A stretch of 64,000 nt of DNA from Cystobacter ferrugineus (GCF_001887355.1 NZ_MPIN01000013.1:192409-256408); one strand, 5' to 3'. Counted from the first letter of the stretch, positions 27,252 through 36,451 are shown. The notes: generated by a model not told the origin, from the letters alone. Translations and numbers: made by a program.

Positions 27252-28855
27252 GCCGTTCCCTCCTTCTCGTCCTCTCCCTGGCGTGCATGCTCGCCTGCAA
27301 GCGGGCCCCGAGTGACCACGGCCATGAGCACGGCGCCGGGCGAGGCCATGAGCATGGAGCCGCTTCCACCAGCGAGCCGGAGCGCCCAGACGAATCCGTC
27401 ACCGTCTACCAGGAGGGTCTGGAACTGTTCATGGAGTACCCGGCGTTCGTGGTGGGCCAGCCCTCGCCCCTGGTGGCACACTTCACCGACGCGCGCGACT
27501 CCAACGGTTTCCACGTGGTGACGAAAGGGCGCGTGACGGCCACCCTGCGCTACGCGGACGGCACGGAGGAGCGCTTCGTCGCCGAGAAGCTGCTGCGCGA
27601 CGGCATCTTCAAGCCGGAGGTGCGGCCCACGAAGGCGGGAGAGGGCACGCTCACCCTGCGGCTCGAGGGCGAGCAGGTGTCGGGCACCGTGGACGTGGGA
27701 AAGGTGGTGGTGTACCCCACCGCCGCCGCGGCCGTGGCCGCCGCACCTCCCGAGGAGGGGGGCGAGGCCACGGTGGGTTTCCTCAAGGAGCAGCAGTGGA
27801 AGACGCAGTACGCGACGGCACCGGCCGAGCCGCGTGTCCTCCAAGGTGGGGTGCGCGCCAATGGTGAGCTGAAGCCCGTGGCGGGCCAGTCCGCGGAGCT
27901 GTCCGCCCCGGTGGCCGGACGCCTCTCCGTGGGGGACAAGGTGGTGCACCTGGGGCAGCGCGTCCGCAAGGGCGAGGTGCTCGTGCGGCTGCTACCCACC
28001 AGCTCGGCGAGCGGCACGGACCTGGCTTCCGTGGAGATGGAGGCGGCTCGGGCCCGGGCGGAGCTGGGCCTCGCGGAACGGGAGGTGAAACGCGCCGAGG
28101 AGATGTTCGCGGGCAAGGCCATCCCCGAGAAGCAGCTCGATGCGGCCCGGGTGGCGCATGAGGTGGCGGCGGCGCGGGTAGTGGCCACCGAGCGCCAGCT
28201 CGCGCTCTACCGCAGCACCCAGAGTGGGTCGGCGGTGGGCCCTGGCGGCGCGGCCTTCGAGCTGCGCTCCCCGGTGGACGGAGTGGTGTCCTTCGCGGAT
28301 GTCATCCCCGGGGCGGTGGTCGAGGCGGGGAGGCTCCTCGTTTCAGTGGTCAACCCCGAGCGGCTGTGGCTGGAGGCCCGCGTGTTCGAAGCGGACGCGC
28401 CCAAGGTGGAGCGCTCGTCCGGGGCTTCCTTCTCCGTGGCGGGTTTCGAGCACGAGTTCTCCGTGGACGAGAAGACGGGGCGCCGGGTCGCGGTGGGCTC
28501 GGTGGTGGACAGGGCCACGCGCACGGTGCCGATCATCTTCGAGCTGCCCAACCCCGATGGCGTCCTCAAGCCGGGCATGTTCGCCAAGGTCACGCTCTAC
28601 ACCGGGCAGACGGTGCGCGGGGTGGCCATCCCCGAGTCGGCCCTCGTGGACGACAACGGCAAGCCCACCGTCTACGTCATGGAAGGGGGAGAGTCCTTCT
28701 TCAAGCGCGCTGTCCGCGTGGGCGTCCGCTCCGGCGGCTACGTCCAGGTGCTCGAGGGCGTGAAGGAGGGGGAGCGGGTCGTCTCCCGCGGCGCCTACGA
28801 AATCAAGCTGTCCACCGCCACGGGGGCCATCCCCGAGCACGGCCACCAGCACTGA
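27248..28855 (+). CDS. RND periplasmic adaptor (CusB/CzcB type), His-rich lipoprotein
   Basis: The start overlaps the channel gene (ATGA at 27248). The 535-residue product has a lipoprotein signal (Cys at about 17, CMLACK) followed by a metal-binding-looking stretch HGHEHGAGRGHEHGA, and it ends EHGHQH. Residues 50-150 form an extra beta domain found in HME-type adaptors. The usual lipoyl and hairpin parts follow (SAPVAGRLSVGDKVVHLGQRVRKGEVL, paired helices, FELRSPVDGVVSFADVIPGAVVEAG). It bridges inner pump and outer channel and may collect metal through its His runs. Confidence 0.9.
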   Translation: MSRSLLLVLSLACMLACKRAPSDHGHEHGAGRGHEHGAASTSEPERPDESVTVYQEGLELFMEYPAFVVGQPSPLVAHFTDARDSNGFHVVTKGRVTATLRYADGTEERFVAEKLLRDGIFKPEVRPTKAGEGTLTLRLEGEQVSGTVDVGKVVVYPTAAAAVAAAPPEEGGEATVGFLKEQQWKTQYATAPAEPRVLQGGVRANGELKPVAGQSAELSAPVAGRLSVGDKVVHLGQRVRKGEVLVRLLPTSSASGTDLASVEMEAARARAELGLAEREVKRAEEMFAGKAIPEKQLDAARVAHEVAAARVVATERQLALYRSTQSGSAVGPGGAAFELRSPVDGVVSFADVIPGAVVEAGRLLVSVVNPERLWLEARVFEADAPKVERSSGASFSVAGFEHEFSVDEKTGRRVAVGSVVDRATRTVPIIFELPNPDGVLKPGMFAKVTLYTGQTVRGVAIPESALVDDNGKPTVYVMEGGESFFKRAVRVGVRSGGYVQVLEGVKEGERVVSRGAYEIKLSTATGAIPEHGHQH

Positions 28856-28872
28856 GCCGGAGCCCCACGACG

Positions 28873-31800
28873 ATGAATCGCCTCATCCGCTGGTCCATCG
28901 ACAACCGCCTGCTGGTGGTGGCGGCCTCCGTGCTGCTGCTCATCCTCGGGGTGGAGACCGCCCGGAAGATGCCGGTGGACGTCTTCCCGGACCTCACCGC
29001 GCCCACCGTCACGGTCATCACCGAGGCGCATGGGCTCGCGCCCGAGGAGGTGGAGACGCTCGTTACCTTTCCCATCGAGACATCGGTGAATGGCGCCACG
29101 GGCGTGCGCCGGGTGCGCTCGGCGTCCGGAGTGGGCATCTCCATCGTCTGGGTGGAGTTCGACTGGGGCACCGACATCTACACCGCCCGGCAGGTGGTGA
29201 ACGAGAAGCTGCAACTCGTCGCCAGCCAGCTCCCGGCGGACGTGCCGCCGCCCACCCTGGCGCCCATCTCCTCGGTGATGGGAGAAATCCTCTTCCTGTC
29301 CGTCTCCTGGAACAAGGACGCGCTGGCGCGGGATGCGGCCGGGCGTGAGGCGCAGATGATGGAGGCGCGGAGCGCGGCGGACTGGGTGCTGCGCAAGCGC
29401 CTGTTGTCGGTGGCGGGAGTCTCCCAGGTGGTGCCCATCGGCGGGGCGGTGAAGCAGTATCAGGTGCTGCTGCGGCCCGAGGCGCTCCAGGCGCTCCAGG
29501 TCAGCTTCGAGCAGGTGGCGCACGCGCTGCGGACGACGAACCAGAACTCCTCCGGAGGCTTCTACGTGGAGGGTGGGCAGGAGTACCTGCTGCGGGCCGT
29601 GGGACGGGCCCGGGGGTTGGAGGACGTCGCCAACACGGTCGTCACCGTGCGAGCGGGCCAGCCCATCACCGTGGGACAGGTGGCCGACGTGAGGGTGGGC
29701 CCCAAGCCCAAGCGAGGGGAGGGGAGCACCAACGCGGAGCCCGCCGTCATCCTCGCCGTGATGAAGCAGCCGGACGCCAACACGCTGGAGCTCACCCGGC
29801 GTCTGGACGCGGTGCTGGATGACATCCAGCGCACCCTGCCCCAGGGCATGGTCATCAACCGCGACATCTTCCGGCAGTCGGACTTCATCTCGGTGGCGGT
29901 GCACAACGTGTCCGTGGCGTTGCGCGACGGCGCCATCCTCGTGGCCGTCATCCTGCTCGTGTTCCTGATGAACCTGCGGGCGACGTTCATCTCGCTCATG
30001 GCCATTCCGCTGTCGCTGGTGGTGGCGGTGCTGGGACTCAAGGCGTTCGGCGTCACGCTCAACACGATGACGATTGGTGGACTGACCATCGCCATCGGGG
30101 CGTTGGTGGACGACGCCATCATCGACGTGGAGAACGTCTTCCGGCGCCTGCGGGAGAACGCGCACCTGCCCGAGGGGCAGCGCCGGTCCGCCTTCGAGGT
30201 CATCTACCGGGCCTCGGTGGAGGTACGCGGCTCCATCGTCTTCGCCACCCTCATCATCGTCCTCGTCTTCGTGCCGCTCTTCTTCCTGTCGGGACTGGAG
30301 GGGCGGATGCTGGCGCCGCTGGGGCTGGCGTACATCGTGGCCATCACCGCGTCGCTGGTGGTGGCGGTGACGCTCACGCCCGCGCTGTGCGCGTACCTGC
30401 TGCCGCGGGCTCGCTCGCTAGGAGCCGAGGAGGGGGCGGTGCTGCGCTGGCTGAAGGCGCGCTATCAGCCGCTCCTCGCGTGGGCGCTGGCGCGGCCCAG
30501 GGCCATTCTCGCCGGGGCCGGCCTGGCCTTCCTGGCCACGCTCGCCATCGTCCCGTTCCTCGGGCGCTCCTTCCTGCCCGAGTTCAACGAGGGGACGCTC
30601 ACCCTCAACGTCGTCACGCTGCCGGGCACTTCGCTGGAGGAGTCGGACAAGCTTGGCCGGCGGGTGGAGCTGGCGCTGCTGGCCATCCCCGAGGTGGTCT
30701 CCACCTCCCGGCGCACGGGCCGCGCGGAGCTGGACGAGCACGCCCAGGACGTCAACGCGGCGGAGCTCGACGTGAGCCTGGACTTCTCCAAGGGCCACCG
30801 CGGCAAGGAGGAACTGCTGGAGGCGATGCGCAAGTCGCTCGCCCAGGTGCCAGGGGCCGTCATCACCATTGGCCAGCCGCTCTCCCACCGCATCGACCAC
30901 ATGCTCTCGGGCTCCCGGTCCGCCATCGCGCTGAAGCTCTTCGGGGACGACCTGGAGAAGCTGCGAGAGCTGGCCGAGCGGGTGAAGAAGGTGGCCGAGG
31001 GCATCCCGGGGGCAGTGGACGTCTCCATCGAGCAGCAGGTGGACATCCCAGAGCTGGAGATACGCACCGACCGGGACGCGGTGGCGCGCCATGGCCTCAC
31101 CACGGGTGAGGTGGCCGAGGCGGTGGAGCGGGCCTTCGCCGGGCAGACGGTGGGCCTGGTGCTGGAGGGCCAGCGGGCGGTGGACCTCGTGGTGCGCCTG
31201 GACGACGCCTCACGGGCGGACCTGGACGCCATCGCCTCCACGCTCATCGACACGCCCGCGGGGCCCCGCATCCCACTGAAGATGCTGGCGAGCCTCACGC
31301 GCGAGTCCGGCCCCAACACGATCAGCCGCGAGGGGGTGCAGCGCAAGATGGTGGTGCAGGCCAACGTGGCGGGGCGAGACCTGTCCGCTGTCGTGGACGA
31401 CCTGAAGGCTCGAGTCGCCAGCGAGGTGCCGTTTCCCGAGGGGTACTACATCGTCTATGGCGGCCAGTTCGAAAGCGCCGAGGAAGCGACCCGCAGCATC
31501 GCTCTGCTCAGCGTGGTGGTGGTGGTGGGCATCTTCCTGCTGCTGGTGGTGGCCTTCGCGTCGGTGCGCAACGCGCTCCTCACCCTCATCAACCTGCCGC
31601 TGGCGCTCATCGGCGGAGTGGTGGCGGTGGTCCTCACCTCGGGGGTGGTGAGCGTGGCCTCGCTGGTGGGCTTCATCACCCTGTTCGGCATCGCCACGCG
31701 CAACGGCATCCTCATGGTGAGCCACTTCGAGCACCTGATGACCGAGGAGGGCAGGAGCCTTCCCGAGGCCGTGGTGCAGGGCTCGATGGAGCGCCTGGCG

Positions 31801-32019
31801 CCCATCCTCATGACGGCGCTGTGCGCGGGGCTCGCGCTGGTGCCGCTCGTCATCGCCGGCGGTGAGGCGGGCAACGAGATTCAGGCCCCCATGGGAGTGG
31901 TCATCCTGGGCGGGCTGCTCTCCTCCACCTTCCTCAACATGCTGGTGGTGCCGGTGCTCTTCCAGCTCTTCGGTAGGCCACCCAGAGTTCGGGCGGCCAC
32001 GGCGCCAGGTGAGGTCTGA
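28873..32019 (+). CDS. Heavy-metal-type RND efflux pump (CzcA/CusA family)
   Basis: ATG 28873 gives 1048 residues, the normal size. The protein begins MNRLIRWSIDNRLLVVAASV and carries the HME-RND features PVDVFPDLTAPTVTVITEAHGLAPEEVE and two sets of six membrane segments with large periplasmic loops. The fourth segment reads IGALVDDAIIDVENVFRRL, with the acidic residues that serve proton coupling. That motif differs from CusA and CzcA, so the metal (or other cation) cannot be named with certainty. It ends the five-gene operon repressor/protease/channel/adaptor/pump; the 39-bp gap after it separates it from a convergent gene. Confidence 0.92.
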   Translation: MNRLIRWSIDNRLLVVAASVLLLILGVETARKMPVDVFPDLTAPTVTVITEAHGLAPEEVETLVTFPIETSVNGATGVRRVRSASGVGISIVWVEFDWGTDIYTARQVVNEKLQLVASQLPADVPPPTLAPISSVMGEILFLSVSWNKDALARDAAGREAQMMEARSAADWVLRKRLLSVAGVSQVVPIGGAVKQYQVLLRPEALQALQVSFEQVAHALRTTNQNSSGGFYVEGGQEYLLRAVGRARGLEDVANTVVTVRAGQPITVGQVADVRVGPKPKRGEGSTNAEPAVILAVMKQPDANTLELTRRLDAVLDDIQRTLPQGMVINRDIFRQSDFISVAVHNVSVALRDGAILVAVILLVFLMNLRATFISLMAIPLSLVVAVLGLKAFGVTLNTMTIGGLTIAIGALVDDAIIDVENVFRRLRENAHLPEGQRRSAFEVIYRASVEVRGSIVFATLIIVLVFVPLFFLSGLEGRMLAPLGLAYIVAITASLVVAVTLTPALCAYLLPRARSLGAEEGAVLRWLKARYQPLLAWALARPRAILAGAGLAFLATLAIVPFLGRSFLPEFNEGTLTLNVVTLPGTSLEESDKLGRRVELALLAIPEVVSTSRRTGRAELDEHAQDVNAAELDVSLDFSKGHRGKEELLEAMRKSLAQVPGAVITIGQPLSHRIDHMLSGSRSAIALKLFGDDLEKLRELAERVKKVAEGIPGAVDVSIEQQVDIPELEIRTDRDAVARHGLTTGEVAEAVERAFAGQTVGLVLEGQRAVDLVVRLDDASRADLDAIASTLIDTPAGPRIPLKMLASLTRESGPNTISREGVQRKMVVQANVAGRDLSAVVDDLKARVASEVPFPEGYYIVYGGQFESAEEATRSIALLSVVVVVGIFLLLVVAFASVRNALLTLINLPLALIGGVVAVVLTSGVVSVASLVGFITLFGIATRNGILMVSHFEHLMTEEGRSLPEAVVQGSMERLAPILMTALCAGLALVPLVIAGGEAGNEIQAPMGVVILGGLLSSTFLNMLVVPVLFQLFGRPPRVRAATAPGEV

Positions 32020-32058
32020 AGTGATCGACCACCTGGGGCGGGGCCGTCCCCCGGCGCC

Positions 32059-33435
32059 TCAGGGCTTGAACGTGTCCACCGTCCCGGAGACCTGCTTGCC
32101 GCGATGCCAGACGGCGTGGATCGTCTTCGTCCGGGAGATGTCGGTGCTCGGGTCGCCGTCCAACACCACGAGGTCGGCCTGCTTGCCGGGGGCGAGGACG
32201 CCCCGATCCTCCAGCCCGAGGAGGGTGGCGGCCTCCCGGGTGGCGAGCGTGAGCGCTTGCAGGGGCGTGAGTCCGGCCTCGGTCATCAGGACCAGCTCCC
32301 GGTGCTCCGCGACGCCGGGGATGCGCAGGGGCGTGGCGCCCGAGTCCGTGCCGAACCCGATGCGCACGCCCGCGTCATACAGGGCCTTGAGGTTGCGCTG
32401 GTTCATCGCCACGTCCTTCCGGGCCTTCTCCGACTTCGGCTCCGCGCGCGTCTTCTCCGCCCAGGCCGGGTCGGCGAACTGCGCGCGCAGCGCGGGCTGC
32501 ACGGCGCGTTGGAAGAAGGGCTCGGCCATCCACTCGGGACGGTCGGCGTAGATGAAGGTCGCCTCGTCCAGGCTCAGCGTCGGGACGTACCAGACCGAGC
32601 GCTCCTTCATGAGCTGGATGAGCTCGGCGTCCACGGGCTGGTCGCGCACGCCATGGGCCACGATGTCGGCGCCCGCCCGGATGATCGTCTTGGCGTCCTC
32701 GAGATCATGGATGTGGGCGGCGACGCGCACGCCCCGCTGGTGGGCCTCGTCGATCACCGCCTGGTAGATGTCTGGCTTCATCTTGACGGGCAGCGAGCCA
32801 CCGAAGTCGTCCAGCCACAGCTTCACCACGTCCGTCTTGCGCGCCACCATGTCGCGCACGGCCTGACGCGCCTGCTCCGCCGTCTCGGGGCGGGCGAGTT
32901 GATCCTCACCCACCGGGCGTCCACCCAGCGTCGGCGGCGCGCCCTTGGGCACGCCAATGCCCCGGTCGGCCCCGAAGAGATCGGCGCCGGGCCCGCGGCC
33001 CGTGTGCTGCTGCGTGCGGAGCTGTTGCAACAGGGGACCATTCAGCCCGAGCGCCATCACCGTGGTGATGCCATAGGCCTCGTACTGGCGAAGCTGCCGC
33101 GAGATGTTGGCGCGGGTGTAGTTCCCCGCACCCATGTTGGCGTCCTGGGTCTGGCCCACATGCGAGTGATTGGAAATCAATCCCGGGATGAGTGTCTTTC
33201 CCTGGTAGTCCACCACCCGGGCCTTGGCTGGCACCGTCGTGCTCGAGGCCGGACCCACCGCGAGGATGCGCCCGTCCTGGATGACGACCACGGAATCCTC
33301 GACGGGGGCACCTCCCTGGCCGTCGATGAGCCGCGCGCCGCGCAGGGCGACGGCTCCCGGAGCGGTCTTCGCGGGAGCGGCGGACGCCAGGAGCGGGGCG
33401 GCCAGGAGCGAGAAGAGCAGGGCGTGTGATTTCAG
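32059..33435 (-). CDS. Secreted amidohydrolase-family metal-dependent hydrolase
   Basis: The reading frame is open from ATG 33492, but GGGAGG lies 6 nt before a CTG at 33435, after which the peptide starts as a clean signal sequence (LKSHALLFSLLAAPLLASA). CTG 33435 is therefore chosen (458 residues); ATG 33492 would overlap the divergent GST gene's start. The amidohydrolase metal ligands are visible: SNHSHVG (HxH), the likely carbamylated Lys in VVKLWLDD, His in VAAHIHD and IVAHGVRD, and Asp in FGTDSG. The N-terminal beta part (ALRGARLIDGQGG) and C-terminal PGKQADLVVLDGDP complete the fold. Substrates of these imidazolonepropionase/prolidase-like enzymes vary. Confidence 0.87.
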   Translation of the reverse strand: MKSHALLFSLLAAPLLASAAPAKTAPGAVALRGARLIDGQGGAPVEDSVVVIQDGRILAVGPASSTTVPAKARVVDYQGKTLIPGLISNHSHVGQTQDANMGAGNYTRANISRQLRQYEAYGITTVMALGLNGPLLQQLRTQQHTGRGPGADLFGADRGIGVPKGAPPTLGGRPVGEDQLARPETAEQARQAVRDMVARKTDVVKLWLDDFGGSLPVKMKPDIYQAVIDEAHQRGVRVAAHIHDLEDAKTIIRAGADIVAHGVRDQPVDAELIQLMKERSVWYVPTLSLDEATFIYADRPEWMAEPFFQRAVQPALRAQFADPAWAEKTRAEPKSEKARKDVAMNQRNLKALYDAGVRIGFGTDSGATPLRIPGVAEHRELVLMTEAGLTPLQALTLATREAATLLGLEDRGVLAPGKQADLVVLDGDPSTDISRTKTIHAVWHRGKQVSGTVDTFKP

Positions 33436-33490
33436 GGGGCACCTCCCAGAAGGGTCGATCGAAGCGCGGGGCACCCTATACTCCCGTGCC

Positions 33491-34141
33491 ATGAGAATCC
33501 TCTTTCACATCGCCAACTCGCCGTTTGCTCGACGTACCCGCCTCGCCCTCGCCGCCAAGGGGTTGATCGTCGAACTGCGCGACGTGCGCGCCCACCCCGA
33601 GTTCTTCGAGGAGTCCCGGCGGCTCTCCCCGCTCAAGACGGTACCCGTGCTGGTCGAGGAGGATGGACGGGTCCTCGGAGACTCGACGGCCATCTCCCAC
33701 TATCTGGATCGGGCCTACCCCTCGACGCCGCCGCTGTGGCCCTCCGAGCCCGACGAGGCCTTCGCCGCCTTCGAGGTGGCCTCGCTCGTGGACCTGGCGG
33801 TGAACACCGTGGTGGACCTCGGGGGGCGCTACCACGCGCTTCGCACCTCCGAGGACTGGGAGACCGTTCGGGCCGAGGCCATGGAGCGCGTGCAGCGCGC
33901 GTTGGACGCCCTGGCCCAGCGGGCCGCGGCGCTCTCGCGTCCCACCTTCTCCCGCCAGGGCTGGTCCGCGCCGGACATGTGGCTGTTCACCGCGGAGCAT
34001 TGGCTCGCTTCACTGCCCGCGCGTGCGGCCACCTTCCCCGTGGCTGCCCAGGTCCTCTCCCTGGGCTGGCGTCTGCCTCCCGAGCTCTCCCGCTGGGCTG
34101 ATCAGCACCGCGACCGGCCCGACGTGCGCGCACTCGCGTAG
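33491..34141 (+). CDS. Glutathione S-transferase family protein
   Basis: The 216-residue product starts at ATG 33491. The N-terminal thioredoxin-like half (MRILFHIANSPFARRTRLAL, then LKTVPVLVEEDGRVLGDSTAI with the cis-Pro and the DST/ES-type glutathione loop) is followed by an all-helical half. The first-strand SPFARR segment has no Cys, so a Ser/Tyr-type or atypical enzyme is more likely than a glutaredoxin-like one. It is divergent from the amidohydrolase gene with a very short shared upstream region. Confidence 0.85.
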   Translation: MRILFHIANSPFARRTRLALAAKGLIVELRDVRAHPEFFEESRRLSPLKTVPVLVEEDGRVLGDSTAISHYLDRAYPSTPPLWPSEPDEAFAAFEVASLVDLAVNTVVDLGGRYHALRTSEDWETVRAEAMERVQRALDALAQRAAALSRPTFSRQGWSAPDMWLFTAEHWLASLPARAATFPVAAQVLSLGWRLPPELSRWADQHRDRPDVRALA

Positions 34142-34181
34142 TCAGACGGGAGCAGCCAACCCCTCTCGTCCGTCTTCATAG

Positions 34182-34274
34182 ACATCGCCGAGAACACTCC
34201 CGCCCGGAACCGAGGCCGGGTCAGTCAGGCAGGGGACGTCAGGAACGGGAGCGGCGACGCTCCCGTTTTCTTTG
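34182..34274 (+). pseudogene. Relic of a second M35 protease gene (3' end plus terminator)
   Basis: The stretch 34182-34219 matches the last codons and start of the 3' UTR of the M35 protease gene (35566-35603) at 32 of 38 bases, including ACATCGCCGAGAACA. The stop codon TGA has become CGA. It is followed at similar distance by the same terminator sequence. The rest of the gene is missing, so this is the stub of a deleted tandem copy. Confidence 0.6.
34244..34274 (+). terminator. Intrinsic terminator, twin of the one after the M35 gene
   Basis: A 10-bp stem (AACGGGAGCG / CGCTCCCGTT) with GCGA loop is followed by TTTTCTTTG. The stem and loop are the same as at 35629-35659. It now terminates the GST transcript. 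Confidence 0.8.
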
Positions 34275-34438
34275 CCTGGGGGCAGACCCATTTCACCCCA
34301 TACGGAATGCTACAGGGCGTCCCTTCCATGTCGCACCCCGTGTCAGGGTGTTCTCGCTTTGCCTTCAAAGCACCAGGTTCATATTAAGAACTATTTCTGT
34401 GTCCTTCAGTACCTGTACCTAATCCACGGTTATCGAGT

Positions 34439-34480
34439 TATAATGGGCCCACCGGGGTAGCAGAGCTACCGGTCCTTTTT
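34439..34480 (+). promoter_or_regulatory. TATAAT box and 5' stem-loop before M35 gene
   Basis: A perfect TATAAT (34439-34444) without a good -35 is followed about 6 nt later by a stem-loop (ACCGGGGTAGC / GCTACCGGT, loop AGA) and TTTTT, then the AAAGGA ribosome site and GTG at 34497. The transcript would begin with the hairpin, which could protect the mRNA or act as an attenuator. 34275-34438 has no gene. Confidence 0.45.
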
Positions 34481-34496
34481 GAAAGGATTTGACTGC

Positions 34497-35597
34497 GTGA
34501 GCCAGAACGTGCGTGGTTTCAAGTGGCTGGTGGGCGGAGTGGTCGGAATGTCCCTGCTGGGCGCGTGTGGCGCGCCGATGGAGGGGGAGGACACCTCGTC
34601 CGAGCTGAGCGATCAGGCCCTGGGCGACGTGGCGGTGAGCCTGTCGGTGGCGAGCAGCAGCATGAGCGCCCGTGAGGACGTGGCGGTGACGGTGACCTTC
34701 ACCAACGTGTCCTCCCAGCCGGTGCAGCTCTTGCGCTGGTTCGTGCCCGGCACCGAGGGCATCAAGGCCGGCCTGTTCGAGGTCTCTCGCAACGGTGAGG
34801 AGGTGGATTACATCGGTCCCCACATCAAGCGCGCGGCTCCCCAGGCCGAGGACTTCGTCACCCTGGCCCCCGGCGAGAGCCTGTCGGGCACCGCGTCCCT
34901 GTCGGGCATGTATGACCTGAGCGAGAGCGGCACGTACTCGGTGCGCTTCGCCGCCCAGTCCACCAACCAGCACAACGTGGGGCTCACCCGCGCCGCCAAC
35001 CTCGACTCCAACATCGTGAGCCTGTGGATCGAGGGCCGCCCGGAGCGCGAGCCGCAGCTCCAGGCGCAGGCCGTGACGGCCCAGGGCCTGACCACCGCCA
35101 GCAACTGCTCGAGCACCCGCGCCTCGCAGATCTCCACGGCGTTCGCCTCCGCCAAGACGTACGCGAGCAGCACGTCGAGCTACCTCAACGGCATCTCCTC
35201 GGGCACCACGCGCTACACCACGTGGTTCGGCACCTACTCCAGCACCAACGTGGCCACGGCCCGCTCGCACTTCACGAAGATCAACAGCGCCTTCGCCTCC
35301 GCGGCGGTCACGGTGGATTGCGGCTGCACGGACTCGGCCTACGCCTACGTGTACCCGTCCCAGCCGTACAAGATCTACGTGTGCAGCGCCTTCTGGAGCG
35401 CGCCCAACACGGGCACGGACTCCAAGGCGGGCACGCTGGTCCACGAGATGAGCCACTTCACCGTGGTGGCCGGCACGGATGACCACGCCTACGGCCAGAG
35501 CGCCGCCAAGAGCCTGGCCAAGTCCAGCCCCACCCGGGCCTTGGACAACGCGGACAACCACGAGTACATCGCCGAGAACAACCCCGCCCAGAACTGA
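34497..35597 (+). CDS. M35-type zinc metalloprotease lipoprotein (Lys-specific type fold)
   Basis: GTG 34497 lies about 9 nt after AAAGGA and begins a lipoprotein signal (MSQNVRGFKW..., Cys24 in LLGACG); the earlier TTG would precede the ribosome site. In the 366-residue protein residues 45-185 form an Ig-like N-terminal domain (VAVTVTFTNVSSQPVQLLRW, then DYIGPHIKRAAP). The aspzincin catalytic domain follows, with HEMSH (316-320) and GTDDHAYG (326-333), the M35 HExxH plus GTxDxxYG pattern, and an ending NADNHEYIAENNPAQN. Peptidyl-Lys endopeptidases have this fold. It should act outside the cell. A separate lipoprotein resembling its N-terminal domain follows, and a relic of a second copy precedes. 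Confidence 0.9.
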   Translation: MSQNVRGFKWLVGGVVGMSLLGACGAPMEGEDTSSELSDQALGDVAVSLSVASSSMSAREDVAVTVTFTNVSSQPVQLLRWFVPGTEGIKAGLFEVSRNGEEVDYIGPHIKRAAPQAEDFVTLAPGESLSGTASLSGMYDLSESGTYSVRFAAQSTNQHNVGLTRAANLDSNIVSLWIEGRPEREPQLQAQAVTAQGLTTASNCSSTRASQISTAFASAKTYASSTSSYLNGISSGTTRYTTWFGTYSSTNVATARSHFTKINSAFASAAVTVDCGCTDSAYAYVYPSQPYKIYVCSAFWSAPNTGTDSKAGTLVHEMSHFTVVAGTDDHAYGQSAAKSLAKSSPTRALDNADNHEYIAENNPAQN

Positions 35598-35628
35598 GGC
35601 GGAGCAAAACGAGAAGTTGAAGGAAGGG

Positions 35629-35659
35629 ACGGGAGCGGCGACGCTCCCGTTTTTTTTTT
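35629..35659 (+). terminator. Intrinsic terminator after M35 protease gene
   Basis: A 9-bp stem (ACGGGAGCG / CGCTCCCGT) with GCGA loop is followed by ten Ts. It is a textbook terminator 31 bp after the stop and a twin of 34244-34274. Confidence 0.92.
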
Positions 35660-35707
35660 GCCAGGGGGTCCGTTCCGGGCTCCCTCCCAGAGGAGAACAC
35701 CCTGTTT

Positions 35708-36343
35708 ATGACGCGTGGACATGTGGGTTGGGTCGCGCTGTGCTGTCTGGCGCTGAGTGGTGGAGGTTGTACTCGCCGTGAGTCCGCGGAAACCAAGCCC
35801 CCGGAGCCGCCGGCGCCAGCTCAGCCCTCGGCACCCGCGCAGCCCTCGGCGCAGACGCCCCCCGAGACGCAGGCTCCCGAGCAGAAGGAGACTCCTCCCA
35901 TGGCCACGACCCTGGAGTGCAAGTTGAGCGTGCCGGCGAGCGTGCCCGTGGGCCAGCCGGTGGAGCTGCTCTTCCAGCTCACCAACCGCACGGCGGCCCC
36001 TCTGTACGTGCTCTCCTGGCGCACGCCGCTCGAGCCCTTGGGGGGACGTGACTTCGACATCACCCGCGACGGCGCCGAGGTGGCCTACCAGGGACCGATG
36101 AAGAAGCGCGCCGCGCCCCCCCCGGACCAGTACCGGGCGGTGGCGCCGGGGGCCACGGTGGAGGGGCGGCTCGATCTGGCCCAGGCCTACGACCTGAGCC
36201 AGCCCGGGCGCTACCGCATCGCGTTTCCCGGCCCGCTCATGGACGTCACCGACAAGCTGCCCGACACGGCGCGCTCGTTCGAGGTCATGACCGCCCGGCC
36301 GGTGACGTGCCCGGTCGTCGAGACGACGCTCACCAAGCCCTGA
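35708..36343 (+). CDS. Lipoprotein homologous to the N-terminal domain of the M35 protease
   Basis: The 211-residue product has a lipoprotein signal (Cys21, GGGCTR), a Pro/Ala/Gln-rich linker (about 30-65) and one Ig-like domain. This domain aligns with the N-terminal domain of the preceding protease: LLFQLTNRTAAPLYVLSWRTPLE against the protease's VTVTFTNVSSQPVQLLRWFVPG, EVAYQGPMKKRAAP against EVDYIGPHIKRAAP, and YDLSQPGRYRIAF against YDLSESGTYSVRF. No catalytic domain follows. It may be an inhibitor, chaperone or anchor for the protease. A terminator lies between the two genes, so it has its own promoter. Confidence 0.82.
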   Translation: MTRGHVGWVALCCLALSGGGCTRRESAETKPPEPPAPAQPSAPAQPSAQTPPETQAPEQKETPPMATTLECKLSVPASVPVGQPVELLFQLTNRTAAPLYVLSWRTPLEPLGGRDFDITRDGAEVAYQGPMKKRAAPPPDQYRAVAPGATVEGRLDLAQAYDLSQPGRYRIAFPGPLMDVTDKLPDTARSFEVMTARPVTCPVVETTLTKP

Positions 36344-36451
36344 TTCGCGCGATGTCTCTGGCGCGCTCGCACCACATCCTCCATGGTGCGGTTTTACGCG
36401 GCGCGGCAAATGGCCGCGCCGCCATCTCCGCCCCTGCATCGAGGAAGAGGA

